From NCBI RefSeq assembly GCF_000600335.2, contig NZ_KK088556.1, positions 1-64,000 on the forward strand: a DNA stretch of 64,000 nucleotides. Reading direction: 5' to 3'. The DNA is from Rubellimicrobium mesophilum DSM 19309 (GTDB lineage Bacteria > Pseudomonadota > Alphaproteobacteria > Rhodobacterales > Rhodobacteraceae). The notes below the pieces were generated by a model that was given only the letters and a program-made list of their open reading frames with translations, did not search any database and was not told where the DNA came from. Every line of letters starts with the position of its first letter. The stretch's first letter is position 1. The position numbers and the translations under genes were made by a program. Below, piece after piece: positions 8,054 to 16,098 of the stretch.

Positions 8054-8076
8054 TCCGGGCCAGCGCCTGAGACCTC

Positions 8077-8108
8077 GGGGGCCGCGCGGCAAGGACCGCG
8101 CGGCCCCC
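8077..8108 (+). other. Strong intercistronic stem-loop after the binding-protein gene
   Basis: GGGGGCCGCGCGG (8077–8089) pairs perfectly with CCGCGCGGCCCCC (8096–8108) across a 6-base loop. There is no T-tract, and the operon continues, so it is more likely a 3' mRNA-protecting or partial-attenuation structure than a full terminator. An equivalent sits after choX. Confidence 0.7.
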
Positions 8109-8136
8109 TGTGCAACGACAGCCGGGACCCCTGCCC

Positions 8137-9690
8137 ATGGCCCTCGACGCCGCCTCGCCCTCCGCCGCGCCCCCTGCCATCGAGCTTCGTGGCATCTCCA
8201 AGGCCTTCGGCCCGGTCCAGGCCAACAGGAACATCTCGATCCGCGTGATGCCCGGCACGATCCACGGCATCATCGGCGAGAACGGCGCCGGCAAGTCGAC
8301 GCTGATGTCGATCCTCTACGGCTTCTACCACGCGGATTCGGGCGAGATCCTCATCGACGGCCGCCCGACGCGCATCCCCGACTCCCAGGCCGCCATCCGC
8401 GCCGGGATCGGCATGGTGTTCCAGCACTTCAAGCTCGTGGAGAACTTCACGGTGCTGGAGAACATCGTGCTGGGGGCCGAGGATTCGGGCCTGCTGCGCC
8501 CCTCCCTCGCCCGCGCGCGGCGCGAGCTGCGGCAACTGGCCAAGGAATACGAGCTCGACGTGGACCCCGACGCCACCATCGAGGAGATCGGCGTGGGGAT
8601 GCAGCAGCGGGTGGAGATCCTGAAGGCCCTCTACCGCAAGGCCGACATCCTCATCCTCGACGAGCCCACGGGCGTGCTGACCCCGGCCGAGGCCGACCAC
8701 CTGTTCCGCATCCTGGGCAACCTCAAGGCGCAGGGGAAGACCATCGTCCTCATCACCCACAAGCTGCGCGAGATCATGGCGATCACCGACAACGTCTCGG
8801 TGATGCGGCGGGGCGAGATGGTGGCGACCGTGCGGACCGCCGACACCAACCCCCAGCAGCTCGCCGAGCTGATGGTGGGCCGGAAGGTGCTGCTGCGCGT
8901 GGACAAGGCGCCCGCCACCCCCGGCGCGCCGGTGCTGGAGGTCGAGAACCTCCGCGTCGTGGACGCCAAGAAGGTGGAGCGGCTCAAGGGCGTCTCCTTC
9001 ACCGTCCGCGCGGGCGAGATCCTGGGCATCGCCGGGGTCGCCGGCAACGGGCAGAGCGAGCTCCTCGAGGTGCTGGGCGGCATGATGAGGGCCACCGGCA
9101 GCGTGCGCCTCAAGGGCCGGCCGCTGGACCTGTCGGGCCGCGAGGACGCGCGCGACCGGCGCGAGGTGGGCATCGGCCACGTCCCCGAGGACCGCCAGAG
9201 CGAGGGCCTCGTCCTCGACTACACCGCCTGGGAGAACATGGCGCTGGGCTACCACCACCGCGACGCCTTCGCGAACGGCCCCTTCATCGACCGGCCCGCG
9301 ATCATGAAGAACACCATCGACAAGATGCAGCGCTTCGACGTGCGCCCGCCGGACCCGATGCTGCTCGCGAAAAGCTTCTCGGGCGGCAACCAGCAGAAGA
9401 TCGTCGTCGCGCGCGAGATCGAGTCGGGCCCCGACCTCCTCCTCGTGGGCCAGCCCACGCGCGGCGTGGACATCGGCGCCATCGAGTTCATCCACAAGCA
9501 GATCGTGGCGCTGCGCGACCAGGGCAAGGCGATCCTCCTCGTCAGCGTGGAGCTCGACGAGATCCTGTCGCTCTCGGACCGCATCGCCGTCATGTTCGAC
9601 GGCCGCATCATGGGCGAGCGCATCGCCAGCGAGACCAACGCGGGCGAGCTCGGCCTCCTGATGGCCGGCGTCACCGGGGAGGCCGCGTGA
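8137..9690 (+). CDS. ABC transporter ATP-binding protein, two-domain (nucleoside import)
   Basis: A 517-residue ATPase with two fused nucleotide-binding domains, as in sugar and nucleoside importers (RbsA/NupO type). The N-terminal domain has Walker A GENGAGKST (about residue 47–55), Walker B DILILDEPTGVLTP and a signature region GVGMQQRVEILKALYR. The C-terminal domain has the typical degenerate P-loop (GVAGNGQSELLEVLGG) and SFSGGNQQKIVVAREI. A GTG at 8110 would extend the protein by nine residues but lies immediately after the stem-loop; the ATG at 8137 is preferred. The end overlaps the first permease start (TGATG). Confidence 0.93.
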   Translation: MALDAASPSAAPPAIELRGISKAFGPVQANRNISIRVMPGTIHGIIGENGAGKSTLMSILYGFYHADSGEILIDGRPTRIPDSQAAIRAGIGMVFQHFKLVENFTVLENIVLGAEDSGLLRPSLARARRELRQLAKEYELDVDPDATIEEIGVGMQQRVEILKALYRKADILILDEPTGVLTPAEADHLFRILGNLKAQGKTIVLITHKLREIMAITDNVSVMRRGEMVATVRTADTNPQQLAELMVGRKVLLRVDKAPATPGAPVLEVENLRVVDAKKVERLKGVSFTVRAGEILGIAGVAGNGQSELLEVLGGMMRATGSVRLKGRPLDLSGREDARDRREVGIGHVPEDRQSEGLVLDYTAWENMALGYHHRDAFANGPFIDRPAIMKNTIDKMQRFDVRPPDPMLLAKSFSGGNQQKIVVAREIESGPDLLLVGQPTRGVDIGAIEFIHKQIVALRDQGKAILLVSVELDEILSLSDRIAVMFDGRIMGERIASETNAGELGLLMAGVTGEAA

Positions 9691-10865
9691 TGGAACGGAT
9701 GCCGCGCTGGGCCGACGTCCTCCTCGTCCCGCTGATCTCCCTCATCCTCGCCGCCGCGATCTCGGCCATCGTCATCCTCGCCATCGGCGAGAACCCGTGG
9801 AACGCCCTCAAGATCATGGTCACGGGCGCCCTCGGCTCGTCCTATGCCTGGGGCTACACGCTCTACTACGCGACGAACTTCATCTTCACGGGCCTCGCGG
9901 TCGCCCTCGCCAACCATGCGCGGCTCTTCAACATCGGCGGCGACGGGCAGGCGACGGTCGGCGGCCTGGGCGTGGCCCTCATCGCCCTCTACCTCCCCTG
10001 GCCGCACTGGACGCTGGCGCTCCTCGCGGCCATCGTGGCCTCGGCGGCCTTCGGGGCGGCCTGGGCGGCGATCCCGGCCTATCTCCAGGCCAAGCGGGGC
10101 AGCCACATCGTCATTACGACGATCATGTTCAACTACATCGCCTATGCGCTGCTCACCTACCTTCTGACCGGCCCCATGAAGCCCTCGGGCACCATGGAGA
10201 CGGCGACCGCCCCCTTTCCCGAGGGCACGCACATCCCCTCCTTCCGGGACCTCTTCTCCCATGGGGAGACGATCCTGTTCCGGGGCACCCCGGCCAACGT
10301 CACCTTCTTCGTGGCGGTCCTCGCCTGCGTCCTGGTCTGGATGCTGATCTGGAAGACGCGCCTCGGCTACGAGATCCGCGCCTTCGGCTTCTCCGAGGGG
10401 GCCGCGCGCTACGCCGGGATCGGCTCCACCAAGATCATCGTCGTGACGATGCTGCTCTCCGGGGCGCTCGCGGGCCTCATGGCCATCAACAACACCCTGG
10501 GCGAGGCCGAGCGGCTCATCCTCAACGCCGTGGAGGGGGCGGGCTTCATCGGCATCGCCGTGGCCCTGATGGGCCGGAGCCACCCGCTCGGCGTCTTCCT
10601 GGCCGCCGTCCTCTTCGGCTTCCTCTACCAGGGCGGGGCGGAGCTCTCGCTCTCCACCAGCATCCCGCGCGAGATGGTGGTGGTGATCCAGGCCCTCGTC
10701 ATCATGTTCACGGGCGCCCTCGACAACATGGTGCGGATGCCGGTCGAGAGGCTCTTCGCCAACCGCCGCGCGCGGGGCACGCCCGTCGCGCCGCTCGCCG
10801 GCCCCACGGCCGAGCGCGCGCCCGACCGCGCCGCGCCCCCCTCCACCCCCACGACCGCGGAGTAG
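9690..10865 (+). CDS. ABC transporter permease (nucleoside import, first subunit)
   Basis: A 391-residue integral membrane protein of the BPD_transp_2 family with about nine hydrophobic segments. Sequence such as FIFTGLAVALANHARLFNIG and GAGFIGIAVALMGRSHPLGV is typical of the larger permease of BMP-type nucleoside importers. A Pro/Ala-rich cytoplasmic tail of about 40 residues follows the last helix. The ATG at 9690 shares its first base with the TGA of the ATPase gene; a GTG one codon earlier is also possible. The partner permease starts 4 bases after the stop. Confidence 0.92.
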   Translation: MERMPRWADVLLVPLISLILAAAISAIVILAIGENPWNALKIMVTGALGSSYAWGYTLYYATNFIFTGLAVALANHARLFNIGGDGQATVGGLGVALIALYLPWPHWTLALLAAIVASAAFGAAWAAIPAYLQAKRGSHIVITTIMFNYIAYALLTYLLTGPMKPSGTMETATAPFPEGTHIPSFRDLFSHGETILFRGTPANVTFFVAVLACVLVWMLIWKTRLGYEIRAFGFSEGAARYAGIGSTKIIVVTMLLSGALAGLMAINNTLGEAERLILNAVEGAGFIGIAVALMGRSHPLGVFLAAVLFGFLYQGGAELSLSTSIPREMVVVIQALVIMFTGALDNMVRMPVERLFANRRARGTPVAPLAGPTAERAPDRAAPPSTPTTAE

Positions 10866-10869
10866 GCCC

Positions 10870-11865
10870 ATGGACTGGAACACCGTTCTCCTGCTCCTCG
10901 ATTCCACGATCCGCACGGCGACGCCCCTGCTCCTCGCCTGCCTCGCCGGCCTCTTCTCGGAACGCGCCGGCATCTTCGACATCGGGCTCGAGGGGAAGAT
11001 GCTGGTCTCGGCCTTCCTCGCGGCGGGCTTCGCCTACGTCACGGGCTCGGTCTGGCTGGGCCTCCTCGCGGGGATCGCGGGGTCGCTGCTCCTGTCGGCG
11101 ATCCACGGCGCGGCCTCGATCACCTTCCGGGGCAACCAGCTCATCTCGGGCGTGGCGATCAACTTCCTGGCCTCGGGCCTCACCGTGGTCGTCTCCCAGA
11201 GCTGGTTCGGAGAGGGCGGGCGCACGCCCCAGCTCGGGGACGGGGGGCGGTTCGGCGAGGTGGTCCTGCCCGGAGCCATCCGGCTCTCCGAGATGACCAT
11301 CCGCGAGCAGCGCGAGCTGCCGCTGCTCACGCGCTTCTACTCGGACGTCCTCTCGGGCCACTCGATCCTGACCTACATCGCGCTCCTGGCGGTGCCGCTG
11401 TCCTGGTGGGTGCTCTACCGCACGAGGTTCGGCCTGCGCCTGCGCGCGGTGGGCGAGAACCCGGCCGCCGTGGACACCGCCGGCATCTCGGTGAGGCGCC
11501 TGCGCTACTCGGCCGTCGCGATCGCCGGGGTGCTCTGCGCCATCGCCGGGGCCCAGCTCTCCACCGCCGAGCCCGCGGCGGGCTTCATCCGCGACATGAC
11601 GGCGGGGCGGGGCTACATCGCGCTCGCGGCGCTGATCTTCGCCAAGTGGCGCCCCTGGCCGGCGCTGGGCGCCTGCATGCTCTTCGGCTTCTTCCAGGCG
11701 CTCGAGACCCGGCCCGACATCTTCGTCCGGCTCTTCGACCTGCGCGTCCCCTCGGCGCTGCTCAGCGCGATGCCCTACATCCTGACCGTCATCATCCTCG
11801 CGGGCTTCGTCGGCCGCGCGATCCCGCCGCGCGCGGGCGGGGAGCCCTATGTCAAGGAACGCTGA
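10870..11865 (+). CDS. ABC transporter permease (nucleoside import, second subunit)
   Basis: A 331-residue membrane protein of the same family as the preceding permease, with which it should form the heterodimeric channel. It has eight or more hydrophobic segments; FSERAGIFDIGLEGKMLVSA near the N-terminus and GRGYIALAALIFAKWRPWPA near residue 250 are family marks. It ends 17 bases inside the purine-nucleoside phosphorylase gene, so translation is coupled. Confidence 0.92.
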   Translation: MDWNTVLLLLDSTIRTATPLLLACLAGLFSERAGIFDIGLEGKMLVSAFLAAGFAYVTGSVWLGLLAGIAGSLLLSAIHGAASITFRGNQLISGVAINFLASGLTVVVSQSWFGEGGRTPQLGDGGRFGEVVLPGAIRLSEMTIREQRELPLLTRFYSDVLSGHSILTYIALLAVPLSWWVLYRTRFGLRLRAVGENPAAVDTAGISVRRLRYSAVAIAGVLCAIAGAQLSTAEPAAGFIRDMTAGRGYIALAALIFAKWRPWPALGACMLFGFFQALETRPDIFVRLFDLRVPSALLSAMPYILTVIILAGFVGRAIPPRAGGEPYVKER

Positions 11866-12655
11866 AGCCCTCGCCGCCATCGTCAAGGACCGCGCGGGGC
11901 ACGAGCCCGTGCGGCTCGGCCTGATCCTCGGCTCCGGCCTCGGCCACATCGCGGGGCAGGTCGAGGGCACCGCGATCCCCTATTCCGACCTCGACGGCTT
12001 CCCCCAGGCGGGCGTCTCGGGCCACGACCCGAACCTCGTGGTCGGGCGGCTGGAGGGCATCCGCGTCGCGGTCTTCGGCGGCCGGGCGCATTACTACGAA
12101 GCCGGCGACCCCGCCGCGATGCGCGTGCCGCTGGAGGTGCTGAAGCACCTCGGCGCCGAGTCCGTGGTGCTGACCAACGCGGCCGGCTCGCTCCGCCCCG
12201 ACATGCCGACCGGCTCGGTCATGCTGCTCAACGACCACATCAACTTCTCCGGCCTCAACCCCCTGATCGGCGAGCCCACCGACGCCCGCTTCGTCCCCAT
12301 GACCGAGGCCCACGACCCCGGCCTCCGGGCCCTCCTGCGCGCCGCCGCCCATGTCGAGAAGGTGGACCTGCACGAGGGCGTCTACGCCTGGTACTCCGGC
12401 CCCTCCTTCGAGACCCCGGCCGAGATCCGCGCCATCCGCACGCTGGGCGCCGACGCCGTGGGGATGTCCACGGTGCCCGAGGTGATCCTCGCCCGCTTCC
12501 TCGGGCTCCGCGTCGCCGCAATCTCCGCCGTCACCAACATGGCGGCGGGCCTGTCCTCGGAAGCGATCAGCCACGAGCACACCAAGGCCATGGCCCTCCT
12601 GGGCGCCGCCAAGCTCGAGAAGGTCCTCCGCCGCTTCCTGCTCGAGCTGCCCTGA
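11849..12655 (+). CDS. Purine-nucleoside phosphorylase (class I, trimeric type)
   Basis: A 268-residue enzyme that cleaves purine (deoxy)nucleosides with phosphate to base and (deoxy)ribose-1-phosphate. Visible marks: LILGSGLGHIAGQV (phosphate loop), VFGGRAHYYEAGDPAAM, LTNAAGSLRPDMPTGSVML, WYSGPSFETPAEIRAI and AISAVTNMAAGLSSE, all in the order known for PNP class I. It overlaps the second permease gene by 17 bases, linking uptake and phosphorolysis of nucleosides in one operon. Some relatives are S-methyl-thioadenosine phosphorylases; the length and the FETPAE motif favour PNP. Confidence 0.92.
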   Translation: MSRNAEALAAIVKDRAGHEPVRLGLILGSGLGHIAGQVEGTAIPYSDLDGFPQAGVSGHDPNLVVGRLEGIRVAVFGGRAHYYEAGDPAAMRVPLEVLKHLGAESVVLTNAAGSLRPDMPTGSVMLLNDHINFSGLNPLIGEPTDARFVPMTEAHDPGLRALLRAAAHVEKVDLHEGVYAWYSGPSFETPAEIRAIRTLGADAVGMSTVPEVILARFLGLRVAAISAVTNMAAGLSSEAISHEHTKAMALLGAAKLEKVLRRFLLELP

Positions 12656-12775
12656 GGCGCACCTCGCCTGTGCCCCAAATGAATCGGTGTCGGTTTTTGC
12701 GGCCCGCTCGCCGCCCTGTCATTGGAAAACGGGGCGGCTCGCTGTTCATCTAGGGGCACCGTCGGGACGCCGCCC

Positions 12776-13684
12776 ATGCAGCTCTACCTCCCCATCGCCG
12801 AGGTCTCGGTCAACGCCTTCCTGCTCCTCGGTCTCGGGGGGCGTCGTGGGCTCTTGTCCGGCATGTTCGGCGTGGGCGGGGGCTTCCTCATCACGCCGCT
12901 CCTCTTCCTCGTGGGCATCCCGCCCGCCGTGGCGGTGGCGACCTCCGCGAACCAGATCGTCGCCTCGTCCTTCTCGGCGCTGCTGGCGCACCTGCGCCGC
13001 CGCACGGTGGACATGTGGATGGGGTCGGTCCTCCTGATCGGCGGCCTCCTGGGCTCCGCGCTGGGGGTCATGGCCTTCAACGTCCTCAAGGCCTTGGGCC
13101 AGGTCGACCTGCTGGTGAAGCTCTGCTACGTGGCCTTCCTCGGCACCGTGGGCGGCATGATGCTGGCCGAGAGCCTGCGCGCGCTCTACCGCGCCCGCAC
13201 GGGGGTCGCGCCCAAGCGGCGGCGGCACAACTGGGTCCACGCGCTCCCCTTCAAGACCCGCTTCCGCGTCTCGGGCCTCTACATCTCGGTCATCCCGCCG
13301 ATCCTCGTGGGCCTCCTCGTGGGCCTCCTGTCGGCCATCATGGGCGTGGGCGGCGGCTTCATCCTGATCCCGGCGATGATCTACCTGCTGGGGATGCCCA
13401 CCAAGGTCGTGGTCGGCACCTCGACCTTCCAGATCATCTTCCTGACCGCCTTCACGACGCTGCTCCACGCCACCACCAACCAGACCGTGGACGTGGTCCT
13501 CGCGCTCCTGCTCATCCTCGGCGGCGTCATCGGCGCGCAGGTGGGCGCCCAGATCGGCACGCGGCTGAAGCCCGAGCACCTTAGGCTACTCCTCGCGCTC
13601 CTCGTCCTCGCGGTCTGCGGGCAGATCGCGCTCGGCCTCTTCCTGCGGCCCGACGACCTCTTCTCGATCGAGGCCGCCGAATGA
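12776..13684 (+). CDS. Sulfite exporter TauE/SafE family protein
   Basis: A 302-residue membrane protein with about eight helices in two homologous halves. The repeated family motif GMFGVGGGFLITPLLFLVGI (N-half) and AIMGVGGGFILIPAMIYLLG (C-half) is plain. Family members move sulfite, sulfoacetate or other small organosulfur anions across the inner membrane. A TTG at 12722 would give an 18-residue extension without hydrophobic pattern; the ATG at 12776 is preferred. Its TGA overlaps the ATG of the next gene (ATGA), a frequent pairing with TIGR02186 proteins. Confidence 0.88.
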   Translation: MQLYLPIAEVSVNAFLLLGLGGRRGLLSGMFGVGGGFLITPLLFLVGIPPAVAVATSANQIVASSFSALLAHLRRRTVDMWMGSVLLIGGLLGSALGVMAFNVLKALGQVDLLVKLCYVAFLGTVGGMMLAESLRALYRARTGVAPKRRRHNWVHALPFKTRFRVSGLYISVIPPILVGLLVGLLSAIMGVGGGFILIPAMIYLLGMPTKVVVGTSTFQIIFLTAFTTLLHATTNQTVDVVLALLLILGGVIGAQVGAQIGTRLKPEHLRLLLALLVLAVCGQIALGLFLRPDDLFSIEAAE

Positions 13685-14439
13685 GGGCGCTGCTCGCCCT
13701 CCTCGCGCTCCTCCTCTGGACGGCCCAGGCCCGGGCCGAGGAGATCGTGCTCGGCCTCTCCTCGGACCAGGTCGCCATCACCGCGACCTTCACCGGCTCG
13801 GACATCCTGATCTTCGGCGCCGTCAAGCGCGACACGCCCGCGCCCGCCGGCGCCGCCCCGCTCGGCGTCGTCATCGCCGTCTCGGGTCCGCTCCAGCCCC
13901 TCACGGTGCGCGAGGCGCAGCGCCGCTTCGGCATCTGGGTCAACAGCGCTGCCGTGCAGGTGGACGCGGCGCCCTCGTTCTATGCGGTCGCCACCACCGG
14001 CCCCCTCGACAAGGTGCTCAGCTCGACCGAGGACCTGCGCCATTCCATCACCATCCCCCGCGCGATCCGGGCCATCGGCAACGACGTCGGCAACCGAGAG
14101 GACTTCCTCGACGCCCTCCTCCGCATCCGCGAGGGGGAGGGCCAGTACCGCATCCTCGAAGGCGCCGTGGAGTTCGACGAGCAGACGCTCTTCCGCACCC
14201 AGATCGGCCTTCCCGCCAACCTCGTCGAGGGCGACTATCCCACGCGCATCTTCCTGACGCGCGACGGCGAGGTCATCGACATGTTCGAGACCACGATCTA
14301 CGTCCGCAAGGCCGGCATCGAGCGCTGGCTCAACGCGCTGGCCCATGAGGAACCCTTCCTCTACGGCCTGCTGGCGCTCGCGCTCGCCATCGCCGCCGGC
14401 TGGGGCGCCTCGGCGGGCTTCCAGGCGCTGCGGGGCTAG
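13681..14439 (+). CDS. TIGR02186 family membrane-anchored periplasmic protein
   Basis: A 252-residue protein with a signal peptide (MRALLALLALLLWTAQARA), a beta-rich periplasmic region (about residue 20–220) and one C-terminal membrane helix (LLALALAIAAGWGASAGF). The sequence EEIVLGLSSDQVAITATFTG matches my recollection of the TIGR02186 family, whose function is unknown and which is commonly encoded beside TauE/SafE transporters in alphaproteobacteria. Translational coupling to the exporter (4-base overlap) suggests it is an accessory of that transport, for example a periplasmic gate or chaperone; this role is inference. Confidence 0.78.
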   Translation: MRALLALLALLLWTAQARAEEIVLGLSSDQVAITATFTGSDILIFGAVKRDTPAPAGAAPLGVVIAVSGPLQPLTVREAQRRFGIWVNSAAVQVDAAPSFYAVATTGPLDKVLSSTEDLRHSITIPRAIRAIGNDVGNREDFLDALLRIREGEGQYRILEGAVEFDEQTLFRTQIGLPANLVEGDYPTRIFLTRDGEVIDMFETTIYVRKAGIERWLNALAHEEPFLYGLLALALAIAAGWGASAGFQALRG

Positions 14440-14472
14440 CCGCCCGCGCCCGGCCCGGCTACACCCGCCCGC

Positions 14473-15999
14473 ATGGTGTCCCTGCCCGCCCTCTCGCCCG
14501 ACCAGTCCGACGCGTGGGCGGCCGTGGCCACCCTCCTTGCCCAGGCGGGCATCGGGCTCGAGGACGGGCACCTTGCCCCGGCGAACCCGGACCGCGCCCC
14601 CTCGGTCCTCGCCGTCACCGGCAAGGCGGGGTCGGGCAAGTCCATGCTGCTGGCCGCCCTCACCAAGGGGCTGCGCGAGGCCGGGGTCGACGTCGTTTCC
14701 CCCGACTGGGAGGGACGTCGCAAGCGGGAGAGGCGCACCCTCGCCATCCTCGCCCCCACGAACAAGGCCGCCGCCGTGCTCCGCGCCAAGGGCGTGCCCG
14801 CGACGACGATCCACCGCATCCTCTACACCCCCGTCTACGACCCGGAGTTCGAGAAGGTCGCCGAGTGGCTCGCCGGCCAGGGCGAGCGGCCCAGGCCCGG
14901 GCGGCTGACCGACGACCAGCTCGACCGCGCCAAGGCGGCCTACGACCTCCACGGCTCGGTCCCGGCCTCGCTGGCGGCGGCGGGCCTGCGCGGGTCCGAC
15001 TTCATCACCGGCTGGAAGCGGCGCGAGGAGCCGCTGGACATCGGCTTCATCGACGAATCCTCGATGCTGGACGACCGCCAGTTCGAGGACCTCAAGGAGA
15101 TCTTCCCGACCCTCGTCCTCTTCGGCGACCCGGCGCAGCTTCCGCCCGTGCAGGGCAACGGCGGCGGCATGGTCTTCGAGAAGCTGCCCCGCGACCGCGT
15201 GAAGTCCCTCACCCGCGTCCACCGGCAGGAGGCCGACTCCCCCATCCTCGACCTCGCCCATGCCCTCGCCGACCCGGCGCTAGAGTTCGACGCCTTCGAG
15301 GACATGGTGCAGGAGGCCGCCCGCCGCGACCCGCGCGTCACCGTGACGGGCCGCGTGGACAGCGACCTCATGGCCCGCTCGCCGGTCCTCGTCTGGCGCA
15401 ACGTCACGCGGATCAAGCTCATCCACGCCTTCCGCGCCGCGCACCAGGCGCCCGAGACGGAGCTCCTTCCCGGCGAGCCGCTGATCTGCGACGGGATCGA
15501 GCTCCCCCTCAAGCACCGCAAGAAGCGCCTCGACCTCGAGGCGCGGGGCCTCATCAAGGGCGCGCAGGTGATCTACCTCGGCCCCGGCAAGCGCCCCGGC
15601 TTCTCCCGCCTCCACGTCATCGGCGCCGAGGAGCCGCAGGTCTCGGCCGCCTCCATCGTCAAGATCGAGAAGGAGGGCGAGGAGGAGCCCTTCATCCCCT
15701 ACGCCGCGCAGATGGGCGCGACCTTCCTCCACGGCGCGGCGGTGACGATCCACAAGGCGCAAGGCAGCCAGTGGGACGTGGTGCAGGTCTTCGCCCCCGA
15801 CATCTTCGTCGCCGCCCGGATGGGCCGCGTCGAGGCCGGCCAGCCCCTCTGGAAGCGCCTGGCGTATGTGGCAATCACCCGCGCCGCGCAGGAGTTGCGG
15901 TGGGTGGTGGCGAACCGCCTCGCGCGGCCGACGCGGCCGTTGACGACGGAGGACCTGAAGGCGCCCCCGGCGGCGCTGGAGTTGGCAGCGGAAGAGTGA
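14473..15999 (+). CDS. RecD-like ATP-dependent DNA helicase
   Basis: A 508-residue superfamily 1 helicase. Motif I is VTGKAGSGKSMLLAAL (near residue 52), motif II IGFIDESSMLDDRQF (near residue 195), motif III FGDPAQLPPVQG, motif V/VI region FLHGAAVTIHKAQGSQWDVV and LAYVAITRAAQELRW. The layout matches the AAA_30 plus UvrD_C_2 arrangement of RecD/RecD2-type helicases rather than RecB or UvrD. No recB/recC neighbour is present, so it acts as a stand-alone helicase, perhaps in repair. It starts 33 bases after the TIGR02186 gene on the same strand. Confidence 0.88.
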   Translation: MVSLPALSPDQSDAWAAVATLLAQAGIGLEDGHLAPANPDRAPSVLAVTGKAGSGKSMLLAALTKGLREAGVDVVSPDWEGRRKRERRTLAILAPTNKAAAVLRAKGVPATTIHRILYTPVYDPEFEKVAEWLAGQGERPRPGRLTDDQLDRAKAAYDLHGSVPASLAAAGLRGSDFITGWKRREEPLDIGFIDESSMLDDRQFEDLKEIFPTLVLFGDPAQLPPVQGNGGGMVFEKLPRDRVKSLTRVHRQEADSPILDLAHALADPALEFDAFEDMVQEAARRDPRVTVTGRVDSDLMARSPVLVWRNVTRIKLIHAFRAAHQAPETELLPGEPLICDGIELPLKHRKKRLDLEARGLIKGAQVIYLGPGKRPGFSRLHVIGAEEPQVSAASIVKIEKEGEEEPFIPYAAQMGATFLHGAAVTIHKAQGSQWDVVQVFAPDIFVAARMGRVEAGQPLWKRLAYVAITRAAQELRWVVANRLARPTRPLTTEDLKAPPAALELAAEE

Positions 16000-16018
16000 C
16001 GTCCGGCCCATCGTCCTC

Positions 16019-16098
16019 GTAGGGCGGGGTTCACCCCGCCAGGCGACCTCGGCAACCGGCCCGCCCGCTCATGTATGGCGGGGTGAACCCCGCCCTAC
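16019..16098. repeat. GTAG-headed inverted repeat pair (REP/BIME-like)
   Basis: Arms 16019–16041 and 16076–16098 are 23-base perfect reverse complements with the core GTAGGGCGGGG…CCCCGCC. The right arm supplies the TAG stop codon (16097–16095, minus strand) of the carboxylesterase gene, so the repeat has become the 3' end of that gene. It also follows the helicase gene by about 20 bases. Confidence 0.8.
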
